A stretch of DNA of 64,000 nt from contig JAGTXO010000014.1 of assembly GCA_019448385.1 (NCBI GenBank), positions 186,001 through 250,000 on the forward strand. Direction: 5' to 3'. The notes under the pieces were generated by a model. That model searched no databases and was not told the DNA's origin. It was given only the letters and a program-made list of their open reading frames with translations. The stretch's first letter is position 1. The number at the start of each line of letters is the position of its first letter. The stretch comes from Diacronema lutheri. Lineage: Eukaryota > Haptophyta > Pavlovophyceae > Pavlovales > Pavlovaceae. Positions 60,668 to 64,000 of this stretch are shown here, one piece after another. The position numbers and the translations under genes were made by a program.

Positions 60668-63496
60668 TCAGACACCCGTCCGGTCGCGCCGACCGGACGC
60701 CGGTGAGCGCCCGAGACGCCGTTGCCACGCGCGCAGCGCGCGCCGCGCGCGGAGGGCAGGCGTGGTGCTGCGCGCGCGCACGAGGTGTGAGATGGCGCAG
60801 GGCAGCGACCACGAGGTGGCCACGCAGGGCGCGTCGGCGCCGGCCGGCCGCTGCCTGAGGCGCCAGCGCAGGCTGAAGTGGCCTTCCTGCGCGCCCAGAT
60901 CCACCTGCACGCGCACGCGCCAGCGCGGCACGCCATCGTGCCTTGCCACCCGGCCGCCATCGTGCGGCCAATTGAGCTCGAGCGGTGCGTAGTCGCGCCA
61001 GCCGCGCGCGCCGTGCGCGTATAGCACGCTCAGCTCGAGCAGCGCGCAGCAGTCGCCCGTCGAGCTCGGCGCGCAACGAATGTGTTGCGCAGACGCGCCC
61101 AGCTCCACGTCAATCTCTGCCGCGACGCGCTGCGCGCCGCCGGACCCCGCGGCGGCCACGCCATCGCCCGTCTGCTGCGCGCGCATCTGCGCCAACGATG
61201 CGCGCGCCGCCGCGTCCGCAGCAGCGGCCTCCTCGCGCGCCTGGGTCGCTGCAGACAGCTCGCGCGTCGCAGGTAGCTCCCCGGCGAGCGCAACGGCGAG
61301 GGCGCGCACGGTCTGCTCTTCATGACGCGCGGCGCTCTCGCACTTCAACTTGTGCGTCGCGCAAACGGCGTGCAACCACTTGTCGCCCGTGCCCGTGCGC
61401 AGCGCGAGCGCCTGCCAGTCTGCATCGGCGATGAGCTTGGCCGCGTCTGCGCGCGCGTCGGCCGCTGTGGCGTCCGCGTCCACTGCACGCGCCTCTTCAT
61501 CCTTGATTGCCTTCTGTTTCAGCATGGCGGCCTCGCTCTCCGTCTCGGCGCGCGCGGATGCGAAGCCGATCATGGCGAACACGCGCTGCACATTCTTCAC
61601 CGCGCTCGAGTACATCCAATCCGACGCGGGTCGCTGGCTGAGCGCCGCGGCCTGTGCGCGCAGTTCCACTCCTCGCGCGACACTGCGCTCCGCAGCTGCG
61701 ATGCGCGCGTCAGCCAACTTGCGCGCCTGCGCGATGAGCTCGTCGGCGCGCAGAAACCGCTTCTCGTACTCCCTTGTGACGTCGGCCTCGGCTGCGAGGA
61801 ATGCCTTGCCTGCTGCCACGCACGCGGCGCGCGCCGTGCGAACGACAGACTCTGCAGCCGCGCGCGTGGAGGCCACGTGCTTGCGCCGCTTCTGAGCCGC
61901 GCGCTCCGCCTGCACCGCGGCCTTGAGCTGTTTGGCGCTCCGCGTGACGGCCATCTCGACATCGTCGGCCGCCTGGCGCTCAGCGTGCTGCGCACGGCGC
62001 GCCCCAACGTCCACCGCGCGCAGGCGCTCGAGCGCAGCCTCGCTCGCCTCGTGCACCGCGAAGCAATCGCCCAGTGCGGTCGCGCGCACGGCGAGCGCGC
62101 TAGCGGTGCTGTGCGCGAGCGTGCCGAGCAGCACGGCGCGCGGCGGTACGAATGCGTCGTCGCCGTGCTCAGCCAAGTCAAAGGCGCGACCACCGCCAGC
62201 CATCGTGTCGTAGCCGTGCTCCTGCAGCCACCGCGCCGACGCGTCTGCGAGCACCGCGCCGCGCGCCTGCGCCGCCGCCTCTCGCGCGTTGGCGTCGAGC
62301 GGCAAGCCCGCATCGCGGAGCTCGTTTTCGACAAGCGACTCGAGCACGGGCGGCTCTTGCGCGCCGAGCAGACGGAGCAACGCCACGGAGTAAGCGCGTG
62401 CATGGTCGGCGTCACTGAGCGCGATCTTCGCGCGGGAGAGCAGCACGTACGGCCCGTCCTCGCCGCCATTCTTGTCCGGATGCAGCCGGATCGCAGCAAA
62501 TCGGAAATGGCGCTCGACCGCAGCCCGCGCGGCCGCGTCGGCGTCGGTCGTGCGGGGGGCCCGCACTGTGCCGAGCGCGGTGCCATCCGCCGAAGCGCCG
62601 CTTGCCTCGGCTGGGTCGCCCGCCGCCAACTCGGCCTCGAGCACGTCGGCCTCGTGCGCGGCGAGCGCGCGCATGGCGGCGGCGGGCCTGCCGCGCGTGC
62701 CCTGCATCTTACCCACGACGGCGCGCAGCAGCCGGACCGTCGTGGCCAGGGCGTCGCGGGCGAGCGCCACGCGTAGCGACTCACGGAGGGCGTCGAGGGC
62801 GGCAGCGGCGCGCTTCGAGTCGGCGGCCAATGGCGCGCCGCTCGGCTCGTCGCGCACCGAGTGCGGCAGGTGCAAGTCCCGGTAGAGCGGCAGCTCGTGC
62901 AGCGCCTCGCGCGCCGCAAGCATGGGCTGCGCGAGCGTCGACTCCCACGCGGCGTGGAAGGCGTTGAGCTCGCGCGCTTGCGCCAGGTTGTCGAGCGCTG
63001 GGAGCGCGCCATCGTGCGCGGCGAGGACGTGCATGAAGCGGCACACCTCGCGCAGGTAAAGGGCACGGTGCAGATCGTCCAAGAGCATCGCGAACGAGAG
63101 CAGGCCGCCCGCCTTGCCGCCGGCGTCGGCTGGGCGCGCTGCCAGCGCCGCGTGAAGCTCGTCGCGCACGCTCGCGGCGGCTTTCGCATCGTTGACGTGT
63201 TGCACGCCCGCGGCGGCGCATGCCATCTCGCGCGCCAGCGCGATCACGAGTGGCGCACGCGCGCGGCCCGCGCTGGCCTCGCGCCGACCAGGCGCGCGGC
63301 TGTCAGAGTCACCGAGCACATCGACCACAGCCGGCACGCGCGCGAGGTGCTGCTCCACGTCGGGCGGCGGGTACGGGAAATGAGCACGGTAAAAGAGGCC
63401 ATCCGCCGGGCTATCAAGGCTGTCTTTGAGCGCGATCGCCGCCTGCACATCCGCCTCCTCGCTGTCCAGCGCCTCGGCCGCGTACCGGTTGGCCAT
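60668..63496 (-). CDS. Large helical protein with internal J-like domain
   Basis: This is a single-exon gene of 942 residues from the ATG at 63496. About residues 325-375 contain FAAIRLHPDKNGGEDGPYV and LLSRAKIALSDADHARAYSV, carrying the HPD tripeptide and the following helix of a J-domain, which stimulates Hsp70 ATPases. J-domains usually lie at an end; here it is central. The rest is mostly Ala/Arg/Glu-rich and helical, with coiled-coil-like stretches (for example RAQHAERQAADDVEMA). The C-terminal ~150 residues are richer in Trp and beta-like (PRWRVRVQVDLG, HFSLRWRLRQRP). A co-chaperone role is inferred from HPD; the complete J-domain fold needs checking. Confidence 0.72.
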   Translation of the reverse strand: MANRYAAEALDSEEADVQAAIALKDSLDSPADGLFYRAHFPYPPPDVEQHLARVPAVVDVLGDSDSRAPGRREASAGRARAPLVIALAREMACAAAGVQHVNDAKAAASVRDELHAALAARPADAGGKAGGLLSFAMLLDDLHRALYLREVCRFMHVLAAHDGALPALDNLAQARELNAFHAAWESTLAQPMLAAREALHELPLYRDLHLPHSVRDEPSGAPLAADSKRAAAALDALRESLRVALARDALATTVRLLRAVVGKMQGTRGRPAAAMRALAAHEADVLEAELAAGDPAEASGASADGTALGTVRAPRTTDADAAARAAVERHFRFAAIRLHPDKNGGEDGPYVLLSRAKIALSDADHARAYSVALLRLLGAQEPPVLESLVENELRDAGLPLDANAREAAAQARGAVLADASARWLQEHGYDTMAGGGRAFDLAEHGDDAFVPPRAVLLGTLAHSTASALAVRATALGDCFAVHEASEAALERLRAVDVGARRAQHAERQAADDVEMAVTRSAKQLKAAVQAERAAQKRRKHVASTRAAAESVVRTARAACVAAGKAFLAAEADVTREYEKRFLRADELIAQARKLADARIAAAERSVARGVELRAQAAALSQRPASDWMYSSAVKNVQRVFAMIGFASARAETESEAAMLKQKAIKDEEARAVDADATAADARADAAKLIADADWQALALRTGTGDKWLHAVCATHKLKCESAARHEEQTVRALAVALAGELPATRELSAATQAREEAAAADAAARASLAQMRAQQTGDGVAAAGSGGAQRVAAEIDVELGASAQHIRCAPSSTGDCCALLELSVLYAHGARGWRDYAPLELNWPHDGGRVARHDGVPRWRVRVQVDLGAQEGHFSLRWRLRQRPAGADAPCVATSWSLPCAISHLVRARSTTPALRARRALRAWQRRLGRSPASGRRDRTGV

Positions 63497-63553
63497 CCCG
63501 ACAGACGAGGCGGAAGGGCGCGGGTGCGTTTTAAAATGTTTTTAAAAACAAAA
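63497..63553. promoter_or_regulatory. AT-rich gap between divergent start codons
   Basis: The 57-nt gap contains GTTTTAAAATGTTTTTAAAA and further A/T up to the right-hand ATG, in a GC-rich setting. It is the only sequence available as a shared promoter for both genes. TTTTAAAA may serve as a TATA-like element; that is an inference. Confidence 0.5.
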
Positions 63554-64000
63554 ATGATGGGGAGAGAGGCGCTTGTACTCGAGATTGCCGACCTCCTGGC
63601 CGCGCAGCCGGATGGCGCGCGCGCCGCGCTCTGCGAGGACGCGTTGCACCTTGCTGCGCAGCCGGCCGAAGCGCGCGCGGCGCTATGCGCGGCGCGGCTC
63701 TCGGCGTCCTTTGGGCTGGGCGAGGCGACAATTGAGTCGGTGCTCGCAGAGCTCTCGATGGCCGCCAAGTACGAGCTGACGTTCGGCGAGTACGAGCTGA
63801 CGCATGTGCGCCAGCTGCTCGCGCTTGGCGAGCGCGGTTGCGTCGACCATCTCGCTGAGCTGGGCGTGACGCCCAACGACCGTGACCGGCTCGCCGCGCA
63901 CGTCTTTTGCGCCGACCGCCCCAACGTCACGTGCGGCGGCGCCTTCTCGCCCTCGTGGCTGCGCGTCGCGCGCGGCCTCTACTCGCAACATATGGGGTGC
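63554..64000 (+). CDS. Unknown helical protein, 3' end cut off
   Basis: From the ATG at 63554 (another ATG follows at once) the frame stays open to the window edge, giving 149 residues. It begins MMGREALVLEIADLLAAQPD and is mostly alpha-helical, with a short internal duplication KYELTFGEYELTH. Cys are scattered (ALCEDAL, ALCAAR, VFCADR, VTCGG) without a recognisable metal site. No family is recognised. It is divergent from the J-domain gene with an AT-rich gap. The C-terminus lies outside the window. Confidence 0.6.
   Translation, partial: MMGREALVLEIADLLAAQPDGARAALCEDALHLAAQPAEARAALCAARLSASFGLGEATIESVLAELSMAAKYELTFGEYELTHVRQLLALGERGCVDHLAELGVTPNDRDRLAAHVFCADRPNVTCGGAFSPSWLRVARGLYSQHMGC

Noticed and set aside
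1-64000. CRISPR arrays, tRNA or rRNA genes and prokaryotic operons
   Set aside because: No regularly spaced repeats with unique spacers, no cloverleaf with a recognisable T-arm and no rRNA core were noticed on either strand; a covariance-model search would be needed to exclude small RNAs.

Overview
This window is nuclear DNA of a very GC-rich eukaryote, most likely a microalga with a secondary red-type plastid (a haptophyte or a pelagophyte-like heterokont; I lean to haptophyte but cannot prove it). The reasons are spliceosomal introns, eukaryote-only proteins (coatomer beta-prime, RNA polymerase III subunit RPC11, a UBR N-recognin, a four-domain Ca2+ channel, RAD52, dolichyl-diphosphatase) and several predicted plastid proteins whose N-termini look like a signal peptide followed by a transit peptide (an ABC1 kinase, an NDC1-like NAD(P)H dehydrogenase, a SAP/cold-shock-like protein, a ferredoxin). 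The base composition opens long spurious frames on both strands, so genes were chosen by conserved motifs and splice continuity, not by length.

Layout. 1-12 kb: a truncated lysophosphatidate acyltransferase, a zinc-finger/methyltransferase-like protein, two small membrane proteins and a 2,528-residue UBR-type E3 ligase; a 75-nt poly-C tract, a 58-bp-arm inverted repeat and a second poly-C tract lie in the gaps. 12-20 kb: a Patched/Dispatched-type transporter, cytosolic-type malate dehydrogenase, a glycosyltransferase, a tiny membrane protein and a NEK-like kinase. 20-38 kb: an armadillo-repeat protein, a voltage-gated Ca2+ channel with an EEEE filter, DOLPP1, a RING protein, a phosphotriesterase-like protein that has lost most of its metal ligands, COPB2 and RPC11. 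38-46 kb: a zinc-finger/MYB fusion, then a run of probable plastid genes. 46-52.5 kb: two tandem paralogous membrane-anchored subtilisins with proline-rich stalks. 52.5-54.2 kb: a degenerate island with a hAT-like transposase piece, short repeats and a broken SDR gene. 54.2-64 kb: RAD52, a ferredoxin, a kinase-RING fusion with a Gln/Pro-rich linker, a protein with an internal J-domain, and a truncated unknown gene.

Two architectural features run through the window. Ten gene pairs are divergent with only 29-137 nt between start codons, often with an AT-rich patch in the gap, which suggests shared bidirectional promoters; several convergent pairs have stops only 12-78 nt apart. The 16 introns I could place are 89-209 nt long, all end in CAG, and 11 of 16 begin GTGCG instead of GTRAGT. 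No rRNA, tRNA, CRISPR or prokaryotic operon was seen.
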